Both the position numbers and the translations under genes were made by a program. From NCBI GenBank assembly GCA_021817755.1, contig JAKAGC010000358.1:1-5241 (forward strand): DNA of 5,241 nt. The letters run 5' to 3'. Below the pieces are notes generated by a model. The model did not search any database, was not told the DNA's origin, and saw only the letters and a list, made by a program, of their open reading frames with translations. The stretch comes from Acidobacteriota bacterium (GTDB lineage: Bacteria; Acidobacteriota; Aminicenantia; UBA2199). Of this stretch, positions 1 to 5,241 are shown in pieces (the stretch's first letter is position 1; every line of letters begins with the position of its first letter).

Positions 1-1
1 A

Positions 2-31
2 ACAGATACTTACGGTTTATCCATTGAGTGA
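2..31 (+). pseudogene. Upstream coding remnant of the aminotransferase with in-frame TGA
   Basis: Read in the same frame as the downstream aminotransferase, these bases encode TDTYGLSIE followed by TGA (29-31), then LEQKITPQTR. This fits the family block just before the HLYG motif ('D.dt.nidpe.leaaITprTkAI'), so the stop lies inside a normally continuous conserved region. TGA is used as a genuine stop by two other genes in this window, so a whole-genome reassignment of TGA is not supported. A single transition (CGA, CAA-type or TGG ancestor) or a sequencing error would explain it. The rest of the N-terminal part lies before the window. Confidence 0.7.
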
Positions 32-853
32 TTGGAGCAAAAAATAACCCCACAAACCCGTGCCATTTTGCTTCATCATTTATATGGCCTTGTTTGTAGA
101 GACTACGAGAAAATTCTCACCCTTGCCCAGAAGCATAATCTATACGTTATTGAAGATTGTGCTCAGTGTACCGGGGCAAAATTTAAAAACCAACCGGTAG
201 GGAATCTCGGGGATGTAGCCATATACAGCAGCGAGCAATCCAAAGCATTTACAACAGGTCAAGGCGGTATCGTAACAACAAATAATGAAGCCATTGCAAA
301 CAAACTCCATGAGTTTTATAAATCCGTTCCTTTTCCCCCAGTTCAAAAAATTGAAAATCTTCTATATACATTAATATACAATTATTATGCATATGCCCAT
401 CCTCGTAGGTGGTTTTGGCGAGATTGGGCCGATTATTTTTATGGAAACCATATACTTGTTTCTACCACTTCCCAGGAAATTGATGAAGTTAAACCCGAAT
501 TTTATGCATGTAAAATGCCTGCTCCCCTTGCAGATATCGGATTGAACCAGTTGAAAAAGCTTGACAGGTTTAATTCACAGCGTCGTTTAAATGCAAAGAG
601 TTGGGATGTATGGTGCGAAGCAAGAGGTTACAAAAAACCGTTGATTCTAAAAGATTCCGAACCCATTTTCTTACGGTATCCCGTAATGGTAGAACCTCAA
701 AAAAAGAGTAACAGGGACTGGGCCATAAATGAGTTAAAAGTTCGTCCCGGAGTATGGTTTGTGACACATAAACATCCCGCTCCTCAAAAAGTTGAAGGAT
801 GCCCCGCAGCAGATTCAGCCGTAGCTCAATGTATTAATTTCCCAACCCTTTAA
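32..853 (+). CDS. DegT/DnrJ/EryC1/StrS-family sugar aminotransferase, N-terminally incomplete (probable pseudogene)
   Basis: PLP-dependent aminotransferase of the family that transaminates nucleotide-linked keto sugars in surface-glycan pathways. Residue numbers count from the TTG at 32. Visible family landmarks are ITPQTRAILLHHLYG (5-19), matching the usual 'ITPRTKAILPVHLYG' block; EDCAQ (41-45), whose Asp42 would contact the PLP pyridine nitrogen; and SSEQSKAFTTGQGG (66-79), with Lys71 as the likely Schiff-base lysine. The open stretch is 273 codons, while the family usually has about 370-400 residues, so roughly the first 100 are absent here. The TTG at 32 is unlikely to be a native start: it has no convincing Shine-Dalgarno, and the same frame continues upstream with family-like sequence, separated only by a TGA. 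The C-terminus stops right after INFPTL, where relatives normally carry one more helix. Both ends therefore look damaged. The family call is secure; whether an active protein is made is doubtful. Confidence 0.85.
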   Translation: MEQKITPQTRAILLHHLYGLVCRDYEKILTLAQKHNLYVIEDCAQCTGAKFKNQPVGNLGDVAIYSSEQSKAFTTGQGGIVTTNNEAIANKLHEFYKSVPFPPVQKIENLLYTLIYNYYAYAHPRRWFWRDWADYFYGNHILVSTTSQEIDEVKPEFYACKMPAPLADIGLNQLKKLDRFNSQRRLNAKSWDVWCEARGYKKPLILKDSEPIFLRYPVMVEPQKKSNRDWAINELKVRPGVWFVTHKHPAPQKVEGCPAADSAVAQCINFPTL

Positions 854-916
854 CACCGATTATCCAAATAAATAAAATAAATCAAATCCAGTAGATAACA
901 AAAATTTTTTAGGGGT

Positions 917-947
917 CCAGGGGGCGATTTTTAAAAAAGCCCCCTGG
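917..947. repeat. Perfect 9-bp inverted repeat (hairpin), possible terminator or interspersed repeat element
   Basis: CCAGGGGGC (917-925) and GCCCCCTGG (939-947) are exact reverse complements around a 13-nt loop made of GA, T5 and A6. The stem is strikingly G/C-rich for this AT-rich region. On the + strand no T-tract follows the stem (TCGTCGAAG), so it is not a canonical intrinsic terminator for the aminotransferase. On the - strand a T-rich stretch follows only after about 6 nt, and no gene lies on that strand to need it. A 'ggggtccaggggg...ccccctgg' design resembles repetitive intergenic elements I associate with several Desulfo-type genomes; that resemblance is from memory. A role as mRNA stabiliser or processing site is equally possible. 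Confidence 0.6.
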
Positions 948-961
948 TCGTCGAAGACATT

Positions 962-967
962 AAGAGG
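962..967 (+). promoter_or_regulatory. Shine-Dalgarno of the acyltransferase
   Basis: AAGAGG lies 5 nt before the ATG at 973. It is the clearest ribosome binding site in the window and supports that start; the hairpin ends only 14 nt upstream of it. Confidence 0.6.
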
Positions 968-972
968 CAATA

Positions 973-1527
973 ATGTGGCGTCAGGTTCGCAGTTTTTTAA
1001 GTCATTTTGTTTACGGATGGTTTAAGCATAATCCATCCGAGATAGCTGCCAGAGTACGAAAGCGGTTATTAAAAGTTAACACCTTCATCGACATAGATGT
1101 AACCATAGTAAATCGCCATAATATAATTTTTGGGGAAGAGTGTGCATTATATTACGGAACCTATATATTAAATACGCACGGTCAGGTCACATTCGGGAAT
1201 CGCTCCCATCTTGGTGCGTTGTGTTATGTCAATGCTCACAAAGGTTTTTTAAAAATCGGGGATGATGTTGCCATCGGTCCCGGAACAAAGATCATCGTGT
1301 ACTCCAATTATTATGAAAAAGATAAAAAAGTAACAGATGTGCGCATTACAGCGGATATCGAAATCGGAAACAATGTGTTTATAGGCGCCAATTGTACCAT
1401 ATTGCCCGGTACGATAATAAAAGATCATGTCGTTGTAGGGGCTAATTCCGTAATAAAGGGCACATTGGAAAGCAATTGTATCTACGCAGGAGTCCCCTCC
1501 AAACTCATTAAGAAAGACTGGTATTGA
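973..1527 (+). CDS. Hexapeptide-repeat (left-handed beta-helix) acyltransferase
   Basis: A 184-residue enzyme of the LbH acyltransferase superfamily (WbbJ/LacA/NeuD-like), expected to move an acetyl or related acyl group from acyl-CoA to a sugar or amino sugar in the cytoplasm. After an N-terminal helical part (1-40) come imperfect hexapeptide turns: IIFGEE, VTFGNRSHLG, LKIGDDVAIGPG (93-104), IEIGNNVFIGANCTILPG (129-146) and VVVGANSVIKG (153-163). The end, YAGVPSKLIK (171-180), is the typical 'aGvPAkvIr' closing motif. Length is normal for the family and the protein looks complete. Start: ATG 973 with AAGAGG 5 nt upstream. Oddity: in the loop that usually carries the catalytic His (a 'SNHY' or 'HxH' type loop), this protein reads VYSNYYEKDKK, with Tyr113 where His is expected. 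The acceptor cannot be deduced; context suggests a repeat-unit sugar. Its neighbour is the flippase 37 nt downstream. Confidence 0.87.
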   Translation: MWRQVRSFLSHFVYGWFKHNPSEIAARVRKRLLKVNTFIDIDVTIVNRHNIIFGEECALYYGTYILNTHGQVTFGNRSHLGALCYVNAHKGFLKIGDDVAIGPGTKIIVYSNYYEKDKKVTDVRITADIEIGNNVFIGANCTILPGTIIKDHVVVGANSVIKGTLESNCIYAGVPSKLIKKDWY

Positions 1528-1568
1528 TGCAGATAAGAAAAAGAAAAACCTGGGATTATTCTATATGA
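1527..1568 (+). other. 13-codon mini-ORF bridging acyltransferase stop and flippase start
   Basis: The acyltransferase TGA (1525-1527) overlaps an ATG (1527-1529) as TGATG. That ATG opens MQIRKRKTWDYSI, which ends at a TGA (1566-1568) overlapping the flippase ATG (1565-1567) as ATGA. The flippase has no strong Shine-Dalgarno of its own (only CTGGGA, 1550-1555), so ribosomes re-initiating through this short frame could couple the two genes. The arrangement is visible in the sequence; its use is inference, and it could be chance in 40 nt. Confidence 0.3.
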
Positions 1569-3004
1569 CTCGAGTGAAAATCCCTGATTCGATAGGACAT
1601 CATATTTCGTGGAGCATTGTTTCCCGTTTTGGGAAGCAGGCAGTTCAGCTTATTACCACGTTTGTACTTGCCCGGCTGATTTCACCCGGTGATTTCGGTT
1701 TAATCGGGATGACCATGGTTTTTCTTAATTTTGCCTCATTATTTCAGGATATGGGAACTGCGTCATCTGTGATTCAGGTAAAGGAAACCAATCAAAAATT
1801 TCTTTCCACTGTCTATTGGTTAAATGTATTTTCCGGTTTTTTAATACTCGTAATTTTTTATTTCACAGCCAAATCCATTGCATTATTTTATAAAGAGCCC
1901 CAATTGGAATCCATCATCTATACAATGTCGTGGATATTTCCTATTACAGCCCTAAGCTCCGTACAAGGGGCATTGATGGAGCGTGAACTCGGATTTAAGA
2001 AATTGTCCATCATGGAGATTACTGCTACAATGGCAGGCTCAATTGCCGGTATCGGCGGGGCGTTATTGGGAATGGGGCCATTTAGTCTGGTATTTCAATC
2101 TCTCGTATTATGCATTTGTACAACCATTGGACTTTTTATTTTGTGCAAATGGAAACCACGGTTTCACTTTAGTTTGGGAGAATTGAAAAAAATATACAAA
2201 TTCAGTTTGAATTTAACTGGCTACAATATCTTCAATTACTTTTCCAGGAACGCCGATTATTTTTTAATCGGTAAATTTTTAGGTAAGGAAGCATTGGGGC
2301 TTTATACCTTTGCTTATAATTTAATGCTGGTTCCTCTTCGTAATATTTCCGGGGCTATCGGTCGAGTTCTTTTTCCTGTGCTGAGTAAATTGCAAGACGA
2401 TCATCATGCGTTTCGTGAGACATATCTTCAATTAATAAAAAAAGTCGCTTTTTTTACATTTCCAATTGTTATTGGAATTCTTGCCGTTAGTACTCCTTTT
2501 TTCACTTATTTTCTCGGCGGTAAGTGGGTTCCTGCTCTTCCACTGGTTTTCATCTTAACACCATTGGGACTCATTCAGTCTATTATAAACTTAACCGGTG
2601 CTATTTATACCGCTAAAGGTAGAACCGATTTGCAGTTTAAGTGGAATGTTATTTTTGGAGTGTTTATCATTCTTTCCTTTGTCATCGGATTGAATTGGGG
2701 AGTAACCGGTGTTGCATCTGCTTATATGATCGCTGCATTAATCATAGCATATCCCAATTTGAAAATCCCTTACAACCTTGTGCAATTGAAACCCTTTAAT
2801 GTTTTTAAAACTATATTACCCTCATTAGGAATTACGATAGTTATGGGGATCGTTGTTTATTATATGGGATTCGCATTCAATTGGGAAACCCTGAAAGCCG
2901 TTAAATTGATTGCTCTAGTTTTGACCGGTATGGCCTTCTATTTTGGAATGTCGTATTTTATCACGTCCCCTATTATTAGCCACAGAGCACACAGAGGACA
3001 CTGA
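1565..3004 (+). CDS. Wzx-type polysaccharide flippase (MOP superfamily, WzxC/COG2244-like)
   Basis: A 479-residue polytopic inner-membrane protein, expected to flip undecaprenyl-linked repeat units to the periplasmic face. The N-terminus SWSIVSRFGKQAVQLITTF (15-33), then ARLISPGDFGLIGMTMVF and FQDMGTASSVIQ (60-71), match the WzxC branch ('fakLLtPeDFGLvaia.vf..f..lf.dlGl..alIQ'). Hydrophobic segments occur at about 21-36, 42-60, 86-104, 118-132, 147-168, 172-193, 220-236, 244-260, 292-315, 326-344, 361-379, 381-396, 416-435 and 446-467, consistent with the 12-14 helices of the family. Length is typical. Start ATG 1565 is placed from the conserved N-terminus, since the Shine-Dalgarno is weak. 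Odd C-terminus: after the last helix the protein ends SHRAHRGH, encoded by a 9-bp tandem repeat that also supplies the stop, so the native tail was probably replaced or shortened. The fold call is secure; the glycan substrate is unknown. Confidence 0.92.
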   Translation: MTRVKIPDSIGHHISWSIVSRFGKQAVQLITTFVLARLISPGDFGLIGMTMVFLNFASLFQDMGTASSVIQVKETNQKFLSTVYWLNVFSGFLILVIFYFTAKSIALFYKEPQLESIIYTMSWIFPITALSSVQGALMERELGFKKLSIMEITATMAGSIAGIGGALLGMGPFSLVFQSLVLCICTTIGLFILCKWKPRFHFSLGELKKIYKFSLNLTGYNIFNYFSRNADYFLIGKFLGKEALGLYTFAYNLMLVPLRNISGAIGRVLFPVLSKLQDDHHAFRETYLQLIKKVAFFTFPIVIGILAVSTPFFTYFLGGKWVPALPLVFILTPLGLIQSIINLTGAIYTAKGRTDLQFKWNVIFGVFIILSFVIGLNWGVTGVASAYMIAALIIAYPNLKIPYNLVQLKPFNVFKTILPSLGITIVMGIVVYYMGFAFNWETLKAVKLIALVLTGMAFYFGMSYFITSPIISHRAHRGH

Positions 3005-3007
3005 GAA
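2981..3007 (+). repeat. Three-unit 9-bp tandem repeat (CACAGAG type) across the flippase stop
   Basis: The units are CACAGAGCA (2981-2989), CACAGAGGA (2990-2998) and CACTGAGAA (2999-3007). In the flippase frame they read HRAHRGH-stop; in another frame they read TEHTEDTEN, the 'TEDTE'/'HREHRE' signature of an interspersed repeat I know from many environmental genomes. Unit 3 has T where units 1 and 2 have A, turning CACAGAG into CACTGAG and creating the TGA (3002-3004) that ends the flippase. The bases just before (TTAGC, 2976-2980) and the AT-rich stretch after it fit the usual layout of one arm of that element. Confidence 0.65.
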
Positions 3008-3033
3008 TGATTTTTATACAAATTTCTCTCTAT

Positions 3034-3038
3034 GGAGA
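3034..3038 (+). promoter_or_regulatory. Likely Shine-Dalgarno selecting the ATG at 3050
   Basis: GGAGA lies 11 nt before the ATG at 3050, a slightly long but usable spacing. The more upstream in-frame ATG at 3032 is preceded only by pyrimidine-rich sequence (ATTTCTCTCT) without any purine-rich site, and it overlaps this GGAGA. Confidence 0.45.
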
Positions 3039-3049
3039 ACATTAATAGA

Positions 3050-4201
3050 ATGTTTCCTTGTATTGCTCATTACAACAATACATTTTTCGTCAGATCCGAA
3101 ACCTTTATTACCCATTATCTCACCCATTTTCAAAATATCACTCCAATATGTATGGCGTGGAAGCTCGAAAATCTTGATTCAATTTCTCTTCCATCCGGCG
3201 ATATTTATTCCCTTCAACTTCCCAGATACAGTTCTCGGTGGTTTATTAATGGAATTCGAAAACATTTAGCAGGCCGGGATTATTATTTCCAATCTATCCT
3301 AAAGAAGCGGGATATCCAGTTGATTCATGCCCATTTCGGACATAACGGTGTGCAGGTACTCCGCTTAAAAAGACATATCAAACCGCATATACCACTTATA
3401 ACTACCTTTTACGGCGCCGATTTATCGTGCCGGCAAATGGTTGATCCTTTAAAAGAAGAATATAAACGATTATTCCAGGAAGGGGAAATGTTTCTTGTCG
3501 AAGGGCAACATATGAAATCCCTATTGGAAGCCCTCGGATGTCCTTCTGAGAAAATTTCCATTCAACGCATCGCAATCCCCTTAAAAACAATTACATATAA
3601 AGAGAGAGAGCCCAATACCAATGGTCCCGTTCAATTGTTATTTTGTGGCCGCTTCATTGAAAAAAAGGGATTGATTTATGCTCTTGAAGCAGTAAAACGC
3701 ATTTGGAATGATTATAAATTTAAGAATCTCCATTTTTGTATAATAGGTGATGGAGAATTGAAAGAAGAGATTGAAACTTTCATCGATACACACAATATGA
3801 GAGCTTACGTTGAACTTCCCGGATTTCTCAGTTATTCTCAATATTTAAGCAGGGTTGAAGCAGCACATATATTTATTCATCCCAGTGTAACCGCTTCGGA
3901 TGGTGACAGTGAAGGTGGTGCACCGACAACAATACTCGAAGCCCAGGCTGTTGGTTTACCGGTTATTTCTACTCTTCATGCCGATATTCCCAATATCGTT
4001 GTTCCCGGCGAAAGCGCTCTCCTATCTAAAGAACGTGATGTGGAGCATTTGACTCAGAATATTTTACACCTTTTAAATAATCCTCAATTATGGGCTCCAA
4101 TGGGAAAGAGAGGACGAGCATTTGTTGAAGAGTTCCACGATATTGAAAAAGAAGCCCCAAAACTCGAAGAAAAATATTCACAATTCCTCAAAAATAAATA
4201 A
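3050..4201 (+). CDS. GT4-family glycosyltransferase (GT-B fold, WcaL-like)
   Basis: A cytoplasmic or membrane-associated retaining glycosyltransferase expected to add a sugar from a nucleotide donor to the lipid-linked repeat unit. Residues are counted from the ATG at 3032; the preferred start is Met7 (3050), giving 383 residues. Landmarks: IAHYNNTFFVRSETFI (11-26), the N-terminal 'vnt.P..SETFI' block of WcaL-like enzymes; LIHAHFG (97-103); ITTFYGAD (123-130); the C-domain opening LLFCGRFIEKKGL (202-214); IIGDGELKEE (237-246); and the donor-site block DGDSEGGAPTTILEAQAVGLPVI (290-312), with Glu294 and Glu303 as the acidic pair. The start at 3050 is chosen because GGAGA precedes it and conserved sequence begins immediately after. 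The gene ends in TAA overlapping the next ATG (TAATG), so the two GT genes are probably coupled. Both Rossmann domains are present and length is normal. Linkage and donor are unknown. Confidence 0.92.
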   Translation: MFPCIAHYNNTFFVRSETFITHYLTHFQNITPICMAWKLENLDSISLPSGDIYSLQLPRYSSRWFINGIRKHLAGRDYYFQSILKKRDIQLIHAHFGHNGVQVLRLKRHIKPHIPLITTFYGADLSCRQMVDPLKEEYKRLFQEGEMFLVEGQHMKSLLEALGCPSEKISIQRIAIPLKTITYKEREPNTNGPVQLLFCGRFIEKKGLIYALEAVKRIWNDYKFKNLHFCIIGDGELKEEIETFIDTHNMRAYVELPGFLSYSQYLSRVEAAHIFIHPSVTASDGDSEGGAPTTILEAQAVGLPVISTLHADIPNIVVPGESALLSKERDVEHLTQNILHLLNNPQLWAPMGKRGRAFVEEFHDIEKEAPKLEEKYSQFLKNK

Positions 4202-4203
4202 TG
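4199..4203 (+). promoter_or_regulatory. TAATG stop/start overlap between the two glycosyltransferases
   Basis: The TAA of the first GT4 gene (4199-4201) shares its last A with the ATG of the second (4201-4203). With no Shine-Dalgarno upstream, this one-base overlap is the likely way the second gene is translated (termination-reinitiation) and places both in one operon. Confidence 0.6.
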
Positions 4204-5241
4204 AATATACTTTTTATCTCCTCACTCTACCCTGTTACACCCAATAATGATTCCACTCTCATCACCCGGGCACTTCATAACCTGGTCAAACATTGGAATC
4301 AAGAATCGCGCGTTATTGTTGTTCGCCCCGTTTACCTCTACCCCAGTGAAATCCTAAAAAAAATCATCACACGTAAATCCTCCTCCTCTATCCCCAAAAA
4401 CTTCAGGAAAAAGTTTTTTACTCTCGATGATATCCCTGTCATTGTTTACCCCATCTATAAAATCCCAAAAATTACATATTTCTTTAAACCTCTGTATTCA
4501 TTTCTCGATCGATATTTTCGTAAAATCGATTTTACCCCAGATATTATCATTGCACATTACGATAAAAGCCTTCATATCGGTTATACTTATTCTCAACGCC
4601 ATCAAATCCCCCTTGTTTCCGGCATACATATCACCCCCGATCTAATGACTAAAGACCCTGCAGATTTTACAAAGCGATGCCGCCATATTCTTGAAAAATC
4701 GACAGCTATTGCCTGCCGTTCCAATTATATCTACAATACTATTATCCAGTGGTTCCCCCAATATAGAGAAAAATGCTTCATCGCTTTCTCCGGTGTCCAG
4801 GAACAATTCATTAATAATCCCACCACCTCCATCCAACGCATCAATTCCTGGAAAACAACTAATACTTTATTTCTCATCACAGTTAGCAGTTTAATTGAAC
4901 GCAAGAAATTAGATACCATCCTCATAGCTCTTTCCAAAATTAAAGATAAACTGGATAAACTCCAATGGAATTTTACTATTATCGGTGAAGGCGAAGAAAA
5001 AGAAAACCTTCAAACTCTTGCCAAAAATCTCAACATACATAACCAGGTTATATTTAAAGGGAACTTACCCCATAACCAGGTAATGGAAGAACTTAAGAAA
5101 TCCAATATATTTATCCTGGTTAGTTATTTAGAAACCTTTGGACTTGTTTATCTTGAAGCAATGGCCGCAGGTAATCTCGTAATCGGTGCTGAGAATGAAG
5201 GAATCGACGGTATTATAAAACACGGTCAAAATGGATTCCTT
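4201..5241 (+). CDS. Second GT4-family glycosyltransferase, 3' end outside the window
   Basis: The frame runs open from ATG 4201 to the window end: 347 codons without a stop. The protein begins MNILFISSLYPVTPNNDSTL, the usual 'ilfis..yP' GT-B N-terminus. The donor-binding half shows ITVSSLIERKKLDTIL (226-241), the 'vgrL...Kg.d.li' block; IIGEGEEKENL (260-270); VIFKGNLPHNQV (283-294); and SYLETFGLVYLEAMAAGNLVI (308-328), with the classical E-x7-E pair Glu311 and Glu319, then GIDGIIKHGQNGFL (334-347). Only about 30-40 C-terminal residues should be missing. There is no Shine-Dalgarno in the A/T/C-rich bases before the ATG, and the TAATG overlap with the preceding gene suggests re-initiation. The first 360 nt are strongly C-rich and G-poor on this strand (99 C to 35 G by hand count), unlike the flippase gene. 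Function is cytoplasmic sugar transfer in repeat-unit assembly; donor and acceptor are unknown. Confidence 0.92.
   Translation, partial: MNILFISSLYPVTPNNDSTLITRALHNLVKHWNQESRVIVVRPVYLYPSEILKKIITRKSSSSIPKNFRKKFFTLDDIPVIVYPIYKIPKITYFFKPLYSFLDRYFRKIDFTPDIIIAHYDKSLHIGYTYSQRHQIPLVSGIHITPDLMTKDPADFTKRCRHILEKSTAIACRSNYIYNTIIQWFPQYREKCFIAFSGVQEQFINNPTTSIQRINSWKTTNTLFLITVSSLIERKKLDTILIALSKIKDKLDKLQWNFTIIGEGEEKENLQTLAKNLNIHNQVIFKGNLPHNQVMEELKKSNIFILVSYLETFGLVYLEAMAAGNLVIGAENEGIDGIIKHGQNGFL

Larger units (their letters stand above)
854..972. other. Intergenic spacer between aminotransferase and acyltransferase
   Basis: This 119-nt gap begins with a very AT-rich stretch (about 854-912, including an A5T6 run at 900-910) and then holds the G/C-rich hairpin described separately. 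No convincing -35/-10 pair could be assigned. It is the only sizeable non-coding gap in the window, so it is the natural place for a transcription boundary inside the cluster. The first 41 nt may be former coding sequence of the aminotransferase (see finding). Confidence 0.6.

Noticed and set aside
2..853. TGA recoding (selenocysteine or alternative code) in the aminotransferase
   Set aside because: TGA ends two other genes here, Sec has no known role at this position in the family, and no SECIS-like hairpin was apparent just after 31.
917..947. Hairpin as a canonical Rho-independent terminator on the + strand
   Set aside because: The stem is strong but no T-tract follows it, and no separate promoter is evident between it and the acyltransferase start 26 nt downstream.
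2981..3007. Short direct repeats as a CRISPR array
   Set aside because: The units are 9 bp, contiguous, without spacers, and lie in a coding end.
3032..3049. ATG at 3032 as start of the first glycosyltransferase
   Set aside because: It is in frame and possible, but has no ribosome binding site and overlaps the GGAGA that serves the ATG at 3050. Conserved sequence starts only after Met7.
2943..3269. Open frame of 108 codons across the flippase/glycosyltransferase junction
   Set aside because: It overlaps the flippase end and the conserved start of the GT4 gene in another frame. Its TEHTEDTEN segment is only the tandem repeat read out of frame.
4427..4937. Several 60-70 codon open frames on both strands inside the second glycosyltransferase
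   Set aside because: They lie wholly within a well-supported GT4 reading frame, show no recognisable domain, and are explained by its skewed base composition.

Overview
This window is a segment of a surface-polysaccharide biosynthesis locus (O-antigen, capsule or exopolysaccharide) from an AT-rich bacterium. All genes lie on the + strand. In order they are: the remains of a PLP-dependent sugar aminotransferase, a hexapeptide-repeat acyltransferase, a Wzx-type flippase, and two GT4 glycosyltransferases, the second cut off by the window end. A Wzx/MOP flippase together with GT4 enzymes and sugar-modifying enzymes points to a Gram-negative Wzx-dependent pathway. The code is standard, since TGA ends the acyltransferase and flippase genes and Trp is TGG. 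Two repeat-like pieces, a G/C-rich perfect hairpin and a 9-bp CACAGAG-type repeat, resemble interspersed intergenic elements of many environmental bacteria, but I cannot name a phylum from this sequence.

Layout. Positions 2-853 hold a DegT/DnrJ/EryC1/StrS aminotransferase frame. It is broken by an in-frame TGA at 29-31 and may be shortened at its 3' end by a one-base frameshift at about 850. Positions 854-972 form a spacer carrying the hairpin at 917-947. The acyltransferase (973-1527) is followed, after a 37-nt gap that holds a 13-codon mini-ORF touching both neighbours, by the flippase (1565-3004). The 3' end of the flippase runs into the short tandem repeat at 2981-3007, which supplies its last codons and its stop. 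The first glycosyltransferase (best start 3050, end 4201) overlaps the second (4201 to window end) by one base at TAATG, a translational-coupling arrangement.

How the genes work together (inference from families): the aminotransferase, if functional, would make an amino-sugar nucleotide. The acyltransferase would acylate a sugar or amino sugar. The two GT4 enzymes would add sugars to the lipid-linked repeat unit on the cytoplasmic side. The flippase would move that unit across the inner membrane. The aminotransferase looks decayed, so the present-day glycan may lack that modification, or the function may be supplied elsewhere.

I found no new defence, mobile or RNA system. The points most worth a second look are the lesions in the aminotransferase, the Tyr at the usual catalytic-His position of the acyltransferase, and the repeat that has become the C-terminus of the flippase.
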